DNA of 64,000 nt from Flavobacterium sp. Root901 (GCF_001429765.1 NZ_LMJB01000006.1:390338-454337); one strand, 5' to 3'; numbered from the stretch's first letter, positions 9,255 to 18,891 are shown. Numbers and translations: made by a program. Notes: generated by a model from the letters alone, not told the origin.

Positions 9255-9369
9255 GTTTTGTAATGCGGAAATATAACGTAAAACAAAACTTTAAACTTTT
9301 TTCGTTTTTAAATAATATGAAGCAGAAAAACTTGAAACCTGAAACAAAATAAACCTCAAACAAAAAAAC

Positions 9370-9963
9370 ATGGGCGTATTAAGATTACAATTACCAACCG
9401 ACCCAAGATGGGTAAATATTGTTGAGAAAAACATAGAAGAAATCCTTACAGATCACGCCTGGTGCGAGCAAAAAGCAGCAACAAACGCGATTACAATTAT
9501 TACCAACAATTCTGAGCATCAGGATTTAGTTAAGGATTTATTGGCTTTAGCCAAAGAAGAAATTGATCATTTTGAGCAGGTTCATAATATCATTATCAAA
9601 AGAGGATTGAAACTAGGACGCGAGCGTAAAGATGACTATGTAAACGAACTATATCAATATATGAAAAGAAGCGGCGACGGAAGCCGCGTTTCTGGTTTAG
9701 TAGAAAGACTTTTATTTTCTGCTATGATCGAAGCCAGAAGCTGTGAACGTTTTAAAGTACTTTCTGAAAATATTAAAGACGAAGAATTGGCTCTTTTCTA
9801 CAGAGAATTAATGGAAAGCGAAGCCGGACATTACACCACATTCATCACTTACGCACGCAAATACGGAACAGGAATTGACGTTGAAAAACGCTGGAGAGAA
9901 TGGCTTGCTTTTGAAGAATCAATCATTACCAATTACGGAAAAGGAGAGACGATTCACGGGTAA
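9370..9963 (+). CDS. miaE: tRNA-(ms2io6A37) hydroxylase
   Basis: This is a non-haem di-iron enzyme of ferritin-like fold that hydroxylates the isopentenyl side chain of modified A37 in tRNAs reading U-starting codons. The 197-residue length fits. The iron ligands can be read in the order: a Glu in the first helix (NIEEILTDHAWCEQKAA), EEIDHFEQVH, MIEARSCERF and MESEAGHYTTF. The family pattern around SGDGSRVSGLVERLLFSAMIEARSCERFKVL is unmistakable. It sits between glyA and guaC without an obvious operon link. Confidence 0.92.
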   Translation: MGVLRLQLPTDPRWVNIVEKNIEEILTDHAWCEQKAATNAITIITNNSEHQDLVKDLLALAKEEIDHFEQVHNIIIKRGLKLGRERKDDYVNELYQYMKRSGDGSRVSGLVERLLFSAMIEARSCERFKVLSENIKDEELALFYRELMESEAGHYTTFITYARKYGTGIDVEKRWREWLAFEESIITNYGKGETIHG

Positions 9964-10040
9964 AGTTTAGTTTTCAGTCGCGGTTTTCAGTTTTCAGTTT
10001 TTTTTGCTATAGCCATAGATGCAGTCACAGTTTTCACGCC

Positions 10041-10065
10041 TGTCAGGCTGAGCGAAGTCGAAGCC
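10041..10065. repeat. Second copy of the GGCTGA-core repeat
   Basis: The core GGCTGAGCGAAGTCGAAGCC repeats the element at 6401-6429 with one substitution. The surrounding bases differ, so only the core is shared. Confidence 0.5.
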
Positions 10066-10150
10066 CCGCCGCTATTGGCAAATCAAAAAAAACAATAAAA
10101 TCAGCGTGCAAAATAAACGTTCAGTATATTAATCTAAAATCTAAAATTCC

Positions 10151-10158
10151 TATATTTG
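10151..10158 (+). promoter_or_regulatory. -7 box of guaC
   Basis: TATATTTG matches TAnnTTTG and is 22 nt upstream of the ATG at 10181. No convincing -33 box was seen. Confidence 0.6.
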
Positions 10159-10180
10159 AGAGTAACCAAAATCTCGAATT

Positions 10181-11221
10181 ATGAGAATAGAAATGGACCT
10201 GAAATTAGGGTTTAAAGATGTAATGTTCAGACCCAAAAGATCAACGCTTAAAAGCAGATCTGAAGTTAATCTGGAACAAAATTTTAAATTTTTGCACAGT
10301 ACGGCAAATTGGTCTGGAATTCCGATCATGGCAGCAAATATGGATACGGTTGGAACGTTTGAAATGGCTGAGGTTTTGGCAAAAGAAAAGCTTTTTACCG
10401 CTATTCACAAACATTATACTTTAGAAGAATGGAATAATTTTCTAAAAAAAATCACGCCGGATTTCTACGATCATATTGCGGTGAGTACCGGAACCGGCAA
10501 AGAAGATTTTGAGAAAATCGGAAAAATAATAACTGCAAATCCATTATTAAAATTCATTTGCATTGATGTGGCAAACGGATATTCAGAACATTTTGTTCAG
10601 TTTCTAAAACAAACAAGACAACAATATCCCGACAAAATAATAATTGCCGGAAACGTGGTGACAGGCGAAATGACCGAAGAACTTCTTTTGGCCGGAGCAG
10701 ATATTGTAAAAGTTGGGATTGGTCCAGGTTCGGTTTGCACAACTCGTGTAAAAACGGGTGTTGGATACCCGCAGTTATCAGCCATTATCGAATGTGCCGA
10801 CGCAGCTCACGGATTAGGCGGGCATATTATAAGCGATGGCGGCTGCAGCACACCAGGTGACGTAGCCAAAGCTTTTGGAGCCGGAGCCGATTTTGTAATG
10901 TTAGGCGGGATGCTTGCCGGACATACAGAAAGCGGAGGTGAACTTATCGAAATTAATGGCCAAAAATTCAAGCAATTTTACGGAATGAGTTCGAAAACAG
11001 CCATGGATAAACATTCCGGTGGTGTTGCAGAATACAGAGCAAGCGAAGGAAAAACGGTTCAGGTTCCTTTTAAAGGAAATGTAATTGAAACTGTTTTAGA
11101 TATTTTAGGCGGAATTCGAAGCACTTGCACTTATGTAGGAGCTTCAAGATTAAAAGAATTAACTAAACGAACGACTTTCATCCGCGTAAGCGAACAGGAA
11201 AATCAGGTTTTTACAAAATAA
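10181..11221 (+). CDS. guaC: GMP reductase
   Basis: This enzyme reduces GMP to IMP and ammonia with NADPH, linking guanine and adenine nucleotide pools. The 346-residue protein begins [23 protein letters not shown], the standard GuaC N-terminus, which supports the first ATG. It lacks CBS domains, unlike most IMP dehydrogenases. The catalytic Cys186 lies in [18 protein letters not shown], matching the position in E. coli Gua[30 protein letters not shown] is the phosphate-binding region. C-terminal [12 protein letters not shown] is typical. It may share a transcript with the GNAT gene 21 bp downstream. Confidence 0.95.
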   Translation: MRIEMDLKLGFKDVMFRPKRSTLKSRSEVNLEQNFKFLHSTANWSGIPIMAANMDTVGTFEMAEVLAKEKLFTAIHKHYTLEEWNNFLKKITPDFYDHIAVSTGTGKEDFEKIGKIITANPLLKFICIDVANGYSEHFVQFLKQTRQQYPDKIIIAGNVVTGEMTEELLLAGADIVKVGIGPGSVCTTRVKTGVGYPQLSAIIECADAAHGLGGHIISDGGCSTPGDVAKAFGAGADFVMLGGMLAGHTESGGELIEINGQKFKQFYGMSSKTAMDKHSGGVAEYRASEGKTVQVPFKGNVIETVLDILGGIRSTCTYVGASRLKELTKRTTFIRVSEQENQVFTK

Positions 11222-11242
11222 AAAATACTTTTTAAATAGAAT

Positions 11243-11746
11243 ATGATTACAATTTCAGAAGCAGGTTTAAGTGATATTAAAACAATTCAAAAAATCACAA
11301 ATATTACCTGGCCAATTACTTATGGCGAAATTTTATCTCAAACACAATTAGATTACATGTTAGGTTTATTTTATTCTGATGAAGCTTTATCGAATCAGAT
11401 TGAGAATAAAGAACAATTATTTTATCTAATTTCAGATTCAGAATCTACAATTGGCTTTATCGGAATTGAACATAATTATAAAAATGGAGCTGTAACCAAA
11501 ATCCATAAAATTTATCTTCTGCCGGAAACACAAGGAAAAGGTTACGGCAAAACGGTTTTCGGTTTTATTGAAAAGTTAGCTTTAGATAATAATTCGAAAG
11601 AACTTTTACTGAATGTAAACCGCTTTAATCCGGCATTAAATTTCTATAAAAAGCTTGGTTTCGAAATTAAGGAAACAGTTGATATAGAAATTGGAAATGG
11701 GTATTTAATGGAGGATTATGTGATGGGGAAGAAAATACAAGATTAA
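11243..11746 (+). CDS. GNAT-family N-acetyltransferase
   Basis: The 167-residue protein has the GNAT fold order. The acetyl-CoA-binding motif A reads KIHKIYLLPETQGKGYGKTVFGFIEKLA (Q/R-x-x-G-x-G/A), and motif B includes LNVNRFNPALNFYKKLGFEI. The acceptor substrate is not predictable; relatives acetylate protein N-termini, amines or antibiotics. It begins 21 bp after guaC on the same strand, so co-transcription is likely. No functional link to GMP reductase is evident. Confidence 0.88.
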   Translation: MITISEAGLSDIKTIQKITNITWPITYGEILSQTQLDYMLGLFYSDEALSNQIENKEQLFYLISDSESTIGFIGIEHNYKNGAVTKIHKIYLLPETQGKGYGKTVFGFIEKLALDNNSKELLLNVNRFNPALNFYKKLGFEIKETVDIEIGNGYLMEDYVMGKKIQD

Positions 11747-11760
11747 ATTTATAAGTAGTC

Positions 11761-11866
11761 TTGTCATTTCGACGAAGGAGAAATCTTCGTAAGAAACTCT
11801 ACAAAGATTGGACAGCTTTTTTATGCGGAGTTACTTGTTGAGATTTCTCCTTCGTCGAAATGACAA
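11761..11866. repeat. Long intergenic inverted repeat (26-bp arms)
   Basis: The left arm at 11761-11786 begins TTGTCATTTCGACGAAGGAG and the right arm at 11841-11866 is its exact reverse complement, with a 54-bp spacer. Such TCATTTCGACGAAGGAG elements are frequent between genes in flavobacteria. It lies between the GNAT gene and a convergent terminator. Confidence 0.85.
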
Positions 11867-11901
11867 ACTGTGTGTTGAACCATTTTATAGGTGATTAAAA
11901 T

Positions 11902-11934
11902 AAAAAAATGCCAGTTAAAAACTGGCATTTTTTT
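11902..11934. terminator. Bidirectional terminator
   Basis: ATGCCAGTT and AACTGGCAT form a stem flanked by A7 and T7 runs, between convergent genes ending at 11746 and 11951. Confidence 0.9.
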
Positions 11935-11950
11935 ATTCAATTAAACAATA

Positions 11951-12673
11951 TTATTTCAAATCATATTCTTCATCAATCTGTTTAATAATAACTTCTCCAG
12001 ATTTAATCAAATTATTATATCGCTCGTAAATCTGATTCCACGGAATAAGATTTTTTGAAAGTTTTTTACCTTTTGGCGTTGTTAAAACCCTGAAATTATC
12101 TGTGGTACTTTCAGGATCAGTTAGATTTTCATCTAAATAAGTTTGCAATTTTTTTTGATTTGAAAGCCATCCAGATTCAGATGAATTAACTTCAGAAAGT
12201 GTTTCCTGATAAAATTTCAGGATATTTAAAGAAAGAGAATCATTCTCTATATTTCCAATTCGGCCTGAAGAAACAAAACCATTAAATCTGTAAATTTTAG
12301 GTCTTAAATAAACATTCGTATTAATGTATGCCAGTTGCTTTTTTAAAACTTCCTGATCGTAAGGTTTGTTTTTATCTAAATTACTAAGAGAAGTGTATAC
12401 TTTTCCAAAGTCTTGATATTGTTTAATGATCGTTTTACTGTCATCAACATCACTTTGAATATCAGATTTTAATCCAAGCAAAAACTTTTTAACCTGTTCT
12501 TGTTCGTGTCTGTGTTCGCTCCATCCGTGAAGCCATATCGATAAAGAAACAGCAAAAACAATAATGAAAATTTCTAAACCAATCTCTTTGATTTTTTCTA
12601 CAAGAGTATGTTTTTTGTCTGTTGCTATTTCGTGCATTTTTTTGGTATGTTTAATTACTTCTAGTTCTGCCAT
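11951..12673 (-). CDS. DUF6090-like single-pass membrane protein
   Basis: The 240-residue protein has a cytosolic N-terminus rich in Lys and His. One transmembrane helix lies at about residues 29-50 (EIGLEIFIIVFAVSLSIWLHGWSEHRHEQEQ), followed by a long helical extracytoplasmic domain (FLLGLKSDIQSDVDDSKTIIKQ onward). The pattern of one helix ending in W-x-E/H followed by a helix and DI is that of DUF6090 proteins in Bacteroidota. Function is unknown. It is a stand-alone gene with a 296-bp gap upstream that contains an inverted repeat. Confidence 0.65.
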   Translation of the reverse strand: MAELEVIKHTKKMHEIATDKKHTLVEKIKEIGLEIFIIVFAVSLSIWLHGWSEHRHEQEQVKKFLLGLKSDIQSDVDDSKTIIKQYQDFGKVYTSLSNLDKNKPYDQEVLKKQLAYINTNVYLRPKIYRFNGFVSSGRIGNIENDSLSLNILKFYQETLSEVNSSESGWLSNQKKLQTYLDENLTDPESTTDNFRVLTTPKGKKLSKNLIPWNQIYERYNNLIKSGEVIIKQIDEEYDLK

Positions 12674-12831
12674 TTTTATTGTTAAATGTGATTTAGTCGT
12701 GGCAAAAATATATTAAATGAACTTAAAACCGTGAAATATATTTAAATTATTTCTTAATATCTTTTAATAAACTTATAAAAAATGGCTTTAAAAATAATTC
12801 AAAACCACTTTTGGGAAAAAGCTATACAGAA

Positions 12832-12957
12832 CAGAACGCGGATGACACCGATTTGCTTTGCAAAGACACTGATTTAAACGGATTTAATTTTTTCAAATTA
12901 GATAAAAATCAGTTTCATCTGCGCTTTTGCAAAGCAAATCGGTGTAATCCACGTTCT
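12832..12957. repeat. Inverted repeat element between DUF6090 and pentapeptide genes
   Basis: Imperfect arms of about 33 bp (left 12833-12865, containing CACCGATTTGCTTTGCAAAG; right 12924-12957) surround a 58-bp spacer that itself contains repeated GATTTAA words. It resembles other flavobacterial intergenic repeats with a CGCGGAT...ATCCACG signature. No coding potential was seen here. Confidence 0.75.
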
Positions 12958-12969
12958 ATTTATTAGAAA

Positions 12970-13548
12970 CTACGTTACAATCACATCATGCTTAAACAAT
13001 AACCCTTTCAATTCTTTCAAAGCAAAAACAGCCTTTTTAAGTTTAGTTTTGGACGGATCGATCGAATAATTATAACTCGTTTTAAAATCGGCTTTGTTAG
13101 CGATGGCTTTGTCAAATTCGGAGCGGTATAAATCACAGTTGTCAAATAAAACGCCTGTTAGATCGGCGGCCATAAAATCAACCGCAATTAAGCTGCAATT
13201 GGTAAACGGAGTTCCCTTCAATTTTAAAGTATAAAACTTTGAAAAATCAAGAATACAGTCATTAAAGCGCACTTCAAAAATCAATTTATCGCACATGGCA
13301 AAATTTACTTCTTTTATTTCACATCCATTAAAAGTAACAGTTCTAAAAGCAACATAATTAATTTTTGCTTCGGTAAAAATGCAGTCGTTAAAAACACAAT
13401 CGATAAAAGTAACCGCTAAAAAAGTGCAGGCAGAAAAATTACAATTATTGAAAACACAGCATTCAAAATCTTTAAAATTAAGATCATCTTGGGCATAAAC
13501 AATTGTATTATATTCTTTGTCAAGAAAATATTCGCTTTCTTTTTTCAA
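12970..13548 (-). CDS. Pentapeptide-repeat protein (Qnr/McbG-like)
   Basis: The 192-residue protein is built from A(D/N)LXX-type pentapeptide repeats: CVFNNCNFSACTFLAVTFIDCVFNDCIF, NYVAFRTVTFNGCEI, GTPFTNCSLIAVDFMAADLTGVLFDNCDLYRSEF. The central (i) position is mostly Phe or Leu, which predicts a right-handed quadrilateral beta-helix. The C-terminal FKTSYNYSIDPSKTKLKKAVF...LKGLLFKHDVIV resembles the end of Qnr/McbG proteins that mimic DNA and protect gyrase. Drug protection is an inference only. The start appears to be TTG (13546-13548); no ATG lies near the N-terminus of this frame. Confidence 0.8.
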   Translation of the reverse strand: MKKESEYFLDKEYNTIVYAQDDLNFKDFECCVFNNCNFSACTFLAVTFIDCVFNDCIFTEAKINYVAFRTVTFNGCEIKEVNFAMCDKLIFEVRFNDCILDFSKFYTLKLKGTPFTNCSLIAVDFMAADLTGVLFDNCDLYRSEFDKAIANKADFKTSYNYSIDPSKTKLKKAVFALKELKGLLFKHDVIVT

Positions 13549-13704
13549 CTCTTTTCGATAATTATTTGAAGCTGAAAAGGTAATAATTTAGAACAAAATA
13601 TTATTCGTAAATCAAAAATCATTTTGATTTCCTTTACATCATTAATCCATAATTTGATGTAGCTTTACACTCATTTTCAAGTTAAAATATATCAATTTTA
13701 TTAT

Positions 13705-15114
13705 ATGGAACCAACAAGAAAGGAGCATGATTTTTTAGGGCAATTAGAAATTCCTAATCATCTATATTACGGAATCCAAACTTTTAGAGCGGTAGAAAAT
13801 TTTAATATTACCGGTATTCCTATTTCAAAAGAACCGTTGTTTATTAAAGCTTTAGGTTATGTAAAAAAAGCTGCAGCTCTTGCCAATAAAGACTGTGGCG
13901 CAATAGACCCAAAAATTGCCGAAGCTATTTGCTACGGAAGCGATGAAGTTATTGCCGGAAAATTTAATGGTGAATTTGTAAGCGATTTAATTCAGGGCGG
14001 GGCAGGAACTTCTGTAAATATGAATGCCAACGAAGTAATTGCCAATATCGGACTTGAATATCTTGGACATAAAAAAGGAGAGTACAGCTTTTTGCATCCA
14101 AACAATCATGTAAACTGTTCGCAGTCTACAAACGATGCGTATCCATCGGCATTTAGAATTGCATTGTACTTAAAAATGGAAAGTTTCATTAAAACGCTGG
14201 CGGGTTTAGAAGTGGCTTTTGCTAAAAAAGGAGAAGAATTTAAAGAAGTTTTAAAAATGGGAAGAACACAGCTGCAGGATGCTGTGCCTATGACTTTAGG
14301 ACAAGAATTTAAAGCTTATGCAACTACAATTGGCGAAGACATTCAGCGTTTAAAAAATGCGCAGCAGTTATTATTAGAAATAAATATGGGTGCAACGGCA
14401 ATTGGAACAAAAGTAAATGCTCCAGAAGGTTATCCTGAACTTTGTGTTTCATACTTAGCAAAAGAAGTTGGAATCCCGTTAACGCTTTCACCAGATTTAA
14501 TCGAAGCGACAGTTGATACAGGAGCTTATGTGCAGATTATGGGAACATTAAAACGTTCTGCAGTTAAGATTTCTAAAATCTGCAACGATTTAAGATTATT
14601 AAGTTCGGGGCCAAGAACAGGTTTAAACGAAATTAATTTACCAGCGCGTCAGCCGGGTTCTTCGATTATGCCGGGGAAAGTAAATCCGGTAATTCCGGAA
14701 GTCGTAAACCAGACTTGTTTTTATGTAATTGGTCAGGATTTAACCGTTACAATGGCTGCAGAAGCGGGACAGTTACAACTGAATGTAATGGAACCTGTAA
14801 TTGCTTTTGCGATGTTTACGTCTTTAGATTATCTTTCGAATGCCATTCAAACCTTAATTGATAAATGCATAAACGGAATTACAGCAAATGTTGATCACTG
14901 CTATAATATGGTCATGAACAGCATTGGAATTGTAACGCAGTTAAATCCAATTATTGGTTATGAAGAAAGTGCAAGTATTGCGGGTGAAGCTTTAAAAACA
15001 AACAAAAGCGTACATCAAATTGCTGTTGTAGAAAGAAAGCTGATTACTCAGGAAAAATGGGATGAAATTTATTCATTGGAAAATTTAATACATCCAAAAT
15101 TTATCACAAAATAA
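13705..15114 (+). CDS. aspA: Aspartate ammonia-lyase
   Basis: This enzyme converts aspartate to fumarate and ammonia. The 469-residue protein belongs to the fumarase/aspartase superfamily and carries the SS-loop signature GSSIMPGKVNPVIPEVVNQ. It also has NCSQSTNDAYPSA, MGRTQLQDAVPMTLGQEF and EFLGQLEIPNHLYYGIQTFRA-type N-terminal text (HDFLGQLEIPNHLYYG), which favours aspartase over fumarase. Length and catalytic blocks are complete. It is monocistronic, with a strong terminator right after it. Confidence 0.93.
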   Translation: MEPTRKEHDFLGQLEIPNHLYYGIQTFRAVENFNITGIPISKEPLFIKALGYVKKAAALANKDCGAIDPKIAEAICYGSDEVIAGKFNGEFVSDLIQGGAGTSVNMNANEVIANIGLEYLGHKKGEYSFLHPNNHVNCSQSTNDAYPSAFRIALYLKMESFIKTLAGLEVAFAKKGEEFKEVLKMGRTQLQDAVPMTLGQEFKAYATTIGEDIQRLKNAQQLLLEINMGATAIGTKVNAPEGYPELCVSYLAKEVGIPLTLSPDLIEATVDTGAYVQIMGTLKRSAVKISKICNDLRLLSSGPRTGLNEINLPARQPGSSIMPGKVNPVIPEVVNQTCFYVIGQDLTVTMAAEAGQLQLNVMEPVIAFAMFTSLDYLSNAIQTLIDKCINGITANVDHCYNMVMNSIGIVTQLNPIIGYEESASIAGEALKTNKSVHQIAVVERKLITQEKWDEIYSLENLIHPKFITK

Positions 15115-15138
15115 TTTTGTTATAATAAATATGATAAC

Positions 15139-15167
15139 AAGCCGTCATTTGTATTGACGGCTTTTTT
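15139..15167 (+). terminator. Terminator of aspA
   Basis: AAGCCGTCA and TGACGGCTT form a perfect 9-bp stem with a 7-nt loop, followed by a T run. Confidence 0.9.
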
Positions 15168-15253
15168 GTTTTATATTGTTTAATGTGTTGAAAATGAGTT
15201 ATATTTACAATAAAGTTTGCATTTGGTTTTAGTAGAATTTAAAATTTTGTAAA

Positions 15254-16528
15254 GTGAAATTCTTAAACAATAATTTTTTTCAGCACAAAATTAAAATTAC
15301 AGTTTTGCTCATTCTGTTTCCATTCTATTTATGCGCCCAAGCTCAAATTGATTCTCCGGATAAAGAAATATGCCCGCCTAAAACCATTTTTGAAATCTTC
15401 AAAAAAAGCGATTCTGTTTTCGTTGTGAAACCCACAAAAAATAATTTTTTTCTTGTAATTCCGGCCATTGGTTCTCAGCCTGCAACCGGATTTTTTTTTG
15501 GTGCTGTTGCGCAATATACCTTTAAAGGAAAAAAAGCATCAGATAAATATTCAATAGCAAATCTTGGCATAATTTATACACTCAAAAAACAATGGATGAT
15601 AAATGTAAAGAATAATATTCTGCTCAGGAATAACCGAATATTTTTAAGCGGAGATTATAGGCTTTATATATTTTCGCAGCCCAATTACGGACTCGGAACC
15701 GATATAATTCCGCCGCGTAGGGATCAGCCGCCTGGTTTTAGTATTGATTCTTTGGCACAGGCCATGGATTATAATTATTTTAAATTTCATCAGACTGCTT
15801 CTTTTGAAGTGAAAAAGAATTTTTATGCTGGCGGCGGAATCAACATAGATTGGTACACAGACATAAATGATAAAAAATTGGATGTTGAAAACGGCAGCCT
15901 GACCTATCATTATAATTACAGCAAAACACATGGATTTGATAATTTAGAATATTTTCTAACGGGAGTGAGTCTGAATTTTGTTTACGATTCACGCGATAAT
16001 CAGGTTAATTCTTCACGAGGATGGTTTGCTAATATCAATTACCGTTTTAATCCTGTTTTATTTCATAATCAAAAATACAGCAATGTTTTATTTGCAGAAT
16101 ATCGTAATTTTATTCCGCTTTCGCAGAAAAACGATCACTATATTCTTGCAATTTGGTCTTACGGACAGTTTGTGACCAGAGGAGAAGTTCCGTATTTAAA
16201 TCTGCCGGCAATTGGCTGGGATCAGCGCAGCAGAAGTGGAGAAGGTTATACGCAGGGATTGTTTCGGGGAAATAATTTAATTTATCTATCCACAGAACTC
16301 AGATTTCCAATAACCTGCAATCAAATGCTGAGCGGTACAGTTTTTACTAATTTTGTAACGGCAGGCAATTCAGATACTAATACTCCGCTTTTTCATTCTG
16401 TTCAGCCAGCAGCAGGCGTTGGCCTTCGCTTATTAATAGACAAAAAAACACGTACAAATTTGGTTATCGATAATGCCTGGGGAAATAATTCAAAAGGATT
16501 TTATCTAAATGCCGGAGAAACTTTTTAG
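15254..16528 (+). CDS. BamA/TamA-like outer membrane barrel protein
   Basis: The 424-residue protein has a signal peptide (ITVLLILFPFYLCAQ) and then a series of amphipathic strands. The D15/Omp85-type C-terminal barrel is recognisable: FVYDSRDNQVNSSRGWFANINYRF, RSRSGEGYTQGLFRGNNLIYLSTELRFPI and AAGVGLRLLIDKKTRTNLVIDNAWG. No POTRA domains are present, so it is a short barrel-only relative rather than BamA itself. The start is GTG at 15254, supported by the signal peptide. Possible roles are lipoprotein or lipid export, but this cannot be resolved from sequence. Confidence 0.82.
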   Translation: MKFLNNNFFQHKIKITVLLILFPFYLCAQAQIDSPDKEICPPKTIFEIFKKSDSVFVVKPTKNNFFLVIPAIGSQPATGFFFGAVAQYTFKGKKASDKYSIANLGIIYTLKKQWMINVKNNILLRNNRIFLSGDYRLYIFSQPNYGLGTDIIPPRRDQPPGFSIDSLAQAMDYNYFKFHQTASFEVKKNFYAGGGINIDWYTDINDKKLDVENGSLTYHYNYSKTHGFDNLEYFLTGVSLNFVYDSRDNQVNSSRGWFANINYRFNPVLFHNQKYSNVLFAEYRNFIPLSQKNDHYILAIWSYGQFVTRGEVPYLNLPAIGWDQRSRSGEGYTQGLFRGNNLIYLSTELRFPITCNQMLSGTVFTNFVTAGNSDTNTPLFHSVQPAAGVGLRLLIDKKTRTNLVIDNAWGNNSKGFYLNAGETF

Positions 16529-16708
16529 AATCGTTTATTTGTTAAAACAAGTCAAACGCCTTTTAAAGTCCTAAAATCTATATTTTTATGCATTTAATCA
16601 TAGTCCAGCTTTAAACCAACAATTAAACAAAGCTGCTTTTGAAAGCTATTGTTCATAATTAAATCATAATTTATAACTTTTATGAATAATATTTTTGAAC
16701 TCAATCCT

Positions 16709-16716
16709 TATTTTTG
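16709..16716 (+). promoter_or_regulatory. -7 box of the OmpR-type regulator operon
   Basis: TATTTTTG matches TAnnTTTG, 18 nt upstream of the ATG at 16735. A TTTG at 16694 is too close (11 nt) to be a standard -33 element. The placement argues against starting the protein at 16714. Confidence 0.6.
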
Positions 16717-16734
16717 TTGTATACACAAATTAAC

Positions 16735-17409
16735 ATGAAGTTACTAATAGTCGAAGACGAACCAAATCTTTTATCGATTTTGCGTAAAGGATTTGCAGAA
16801 AATAACAACGAAGTTAGCGTGGCTCTCGATGGCAAAACTGCTCTTGAAATGATTCACAATTATAACTTTGATGTTGTCGTTTTAGACGTTATGCTGCCGG
16901 ATATTAACGGAATTGAGATCTGCAGAAGACTTCGCGCAAGCAAAAACTTTGTTCCAATTTTACTTTTAACGGCGCTTGGAACTTCAGAAAACATTGTAAC
17001 CGGACTTAATTCCGGTGCCGATGATTATCTGGTAAAGCCTTTTAAATTTGGAGAACTCGATGCCAGAGTAAATGCCCTGCACAGAAGAGCACATCAGGAA
17101 ACAGATAAAATTGATGTTATTACAATTGGAGATTTAGAGATAAACGGAAGGGCAAAAACCGTTCAAAGAGCCGGAGAACCAATAATTTTAACGGCAAAGG
17201 AATTTAAACTGCTGTATTATCTGGGAAAAAATGCCGGAAGAATTGTTTCCCGCGATCAGATTTTAGATAATGTCTGGGATATCAATTTTGATATGAATAC
17301 CAATGTTGTCGATGTCTATATTACTTATTTAAGAAAAAAAGTTGATAAACCTTTCAAAACCAAACTTATTCATACCATGAAAGGTTTAGGTTATGTTATA
17401 AAAACATAA
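16735..17409 (+). CDS. OmpR/PhoB-family response regulator
   Basis: The 224-residue protein has an N-terminal receiver domain with acidic pocket (VEDEPN), phospho-acceptor Asp51 in VVVLDVMLPD, and switch Lys in LVKPF. It has a C-terminal winged helix (LTAKEFKLLYYLGKNAGRIVSRDQILDNVW ... VYITYLRKKVD). It is followed after 1 nt by its histidine kinase. The pair is of the heavy-metal/antibiotic-response type by general similarity, but no sensor ligand can be inferred. The start at 16735 (MKLLIVEDE) is preferred over an upstream in-frame codon that overlaps the promoter. Confidence 0.93.
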   Translation: MKLLIVEDEPNLLSILRKGFAENNNEVSVALDGKTALEMIHNYNFDVVVLDVMLPDINGIEICRRLRASKNFVPILLLTALGTSENIVTGLNSGADDYLVKPFKFGELDARVNALHRRAHQETDKIDVITIGDLEINGRAKTVQRAGEPIILTAKEFKLLYYLGKNAGRIVSRDQILDNVWDINFDMNTNVVDVYITYLRKKVDKPFKTKLIHTMKGLGYVIKT

Positions 17410-17410
17410 A

Positions 17411-18814
17411 ATGGATATTAGAAAAAAAATTACTTTTACTTATGTAGCACTTTCTACCTTTAGTACATTGCTATTGAGTATTATAGTATTCGTTTTATTT
17501 AGGGAAAATAACCGTTACCATTTTTTGAAAAGGTTAGAAGACCGTGCTAAAATTGTGGCTTCAATTCACTTTCAGCATGATCCTGAAAAAAGTAAATATT
17601 ATAGTAATTTAAAGAAAAACGGACTTGAAGAACTTATTGAAGAAGAAGAATATGTCCTGAAAATCAACAGTGCCAATAGTTTTGATTACAATACAAAATT
17701 AAATCTTCCCAATAAATTTTATTCCAATATACTGCAGACCGGAAAAGATTATTTTGAAATTAACAGTAAATATTATCTTGGTCAGGTTTTTACAGAAAGA
17801 GATCAAAAATATATTGTAATTGTTGGCGCCAGAGACCGAAGAGGGAAAACAACAACTATTTATATTATAAAAATATTGGTTTTTGGAGGTATTGGTTTTA
17901 TTCTTCTTGCTTTCTTTTTAGGTCGTTTTTTGGCAAAACGTGTTATTAATCCGGTGGCCAGGATTACGAGGGAAGTAAACAGAATCAGCGCTTCAAATCT
18001 TCATAACAGACTTCCGGAAGTCAAAAACTCTGATGAAATTTCAGATCTGACCGAAACCTTTAATGATATGTTAGACCGACTTGAAACATCATTCGAGATT
18101 CAGGCTAATTTTATTAATAATGCTTCACACGAATTAAAAACACCAATTACAACGATCATTGCCGAGGCCGAAATTATGCTTCTTAAAGAACGTCAGGTGG
18201 AAGAATATGTAGAATCACTGCAAAATATTTACAATCAGGCATCAAGGTTAGGAAACTTAACCGAAAGTTTATTAAAACTTACTCAGACAGGCTATGACGG
18301 AAATAAACAGGTTTTGGATATCGCCAGAATTGATGAGTTATTATTAGACGTAAAATCTGATTTAGATAAAATTTTTCCGGAAAACAGAGTAAGTATCAAA
18401 CTTAATTTTGTGCCAAAAGATTCCAATCTGCTTTTAATTCCGTGTAACAGACCGCTTTTAGAATTAGCGATTAATAATATTATTACAAATGGCGTAAAAT
18501 ACTCAGACAATAATGAGGTATTTGTAACGCTTACAGCAAATGAGGAAGCTATAAAAATTTCCATCAACGATATCGGAATTGGTATTCCGCCAGAGGATAT
18601 TCCGCATTTGTATGAACCTTTCTTTAGAGGGAAAATTGCCGCAAAATATATCGGTTATGGTTTAGGACTGCCTTTGGCTTCAAAAATCATCCGTATGCAT
18701 GATGGCGAGATACAAGTACAGTCTGAGCAAAATAAAGGTACGATCGTAACGATTATCTTCAAAAAAACAAAAACTAAAAAAAGCAACATTAAAAATTCTA
18801 ATGTTGAATCTTAG
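17411..18814 (+). CDS. Transmembrane sensor histidine kinase
   Basis: The 467-residue kinase has a first membrane helix at about residues 9-29, an extracytoplasmic sensory region of about 120 residues, and a second helix at about 152-174. A HAMP domain follows (RVINPVARITREVNRISASNLHNRLP). The HisKA domain carries the phospho-acceptor His240 in NNASHELKTPITTI, and the HATPase_c domain has N, G1 and G2 boxes (NNIITNGVKYSD, INDIGIGIPPEDI, GYGLGLPLASKI). It is translationally coupled to the regulator one base upstream. The stimulus is unknown; the Usp and bestrophin genes downstream are candidate targets. Confidence 0.93.
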   Translation: MDIRKKITFTYVALSTFSTLLLSIIVFVLFRENNRYHFLKRLEDRAKIVASIHFQHDPEKSKYYSNLKKNGLEELIEEEEYVLKINSANSFDYNTKLNLPNKFYSNILQTGKDYFEINSKYYLGQVFTERDQKYIVIVGARDRRGKTTTIYIIKILVFGGIGFILLAFFLGRFLAKRVINPVARITREVNRISASNLHNRLPEVKNSDEISDLTETFNDMLDRLETSFEIQANFINNASHELKTPITTIIAEAEIMLLKERQVEEYVESLQNIYNQASRLGNLTESLLKLTQTGYDGNKQVLDIARIDELLLDVKSDLDKIFPENRVSIKLNFVPKDSNLLLIPCNRPLLELAINNIITNGVKYSDNNEVFVTLTANEEAIKISINDIGIGIPPEDIPHLYEPFFRGKIAAKYIGYGLGLPLASKIIRMHDGEIQVQSEQNKGTIVTIIFKKTKTKKSNIKNSNVES

Positions 18815-18891
18815 AAAATTCTAATTTAAGATTAAGACCCTTCTAATATTCAGGTAGTTATTTTGTCTGTATAAACTAAAAGATTATACAT

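Noticed and set aside
9227..9357. CRISPR-like array before miaE
   Set aside because: The units are 14 bp with no variable spacers and are imperfect, so this is a simple tandem repeat.
11761..11866. Insertion sequence remnant
   Set aside because: No transposase fragment and no visible target duplication; the palindrome resembles common dispersed intergenic elements.
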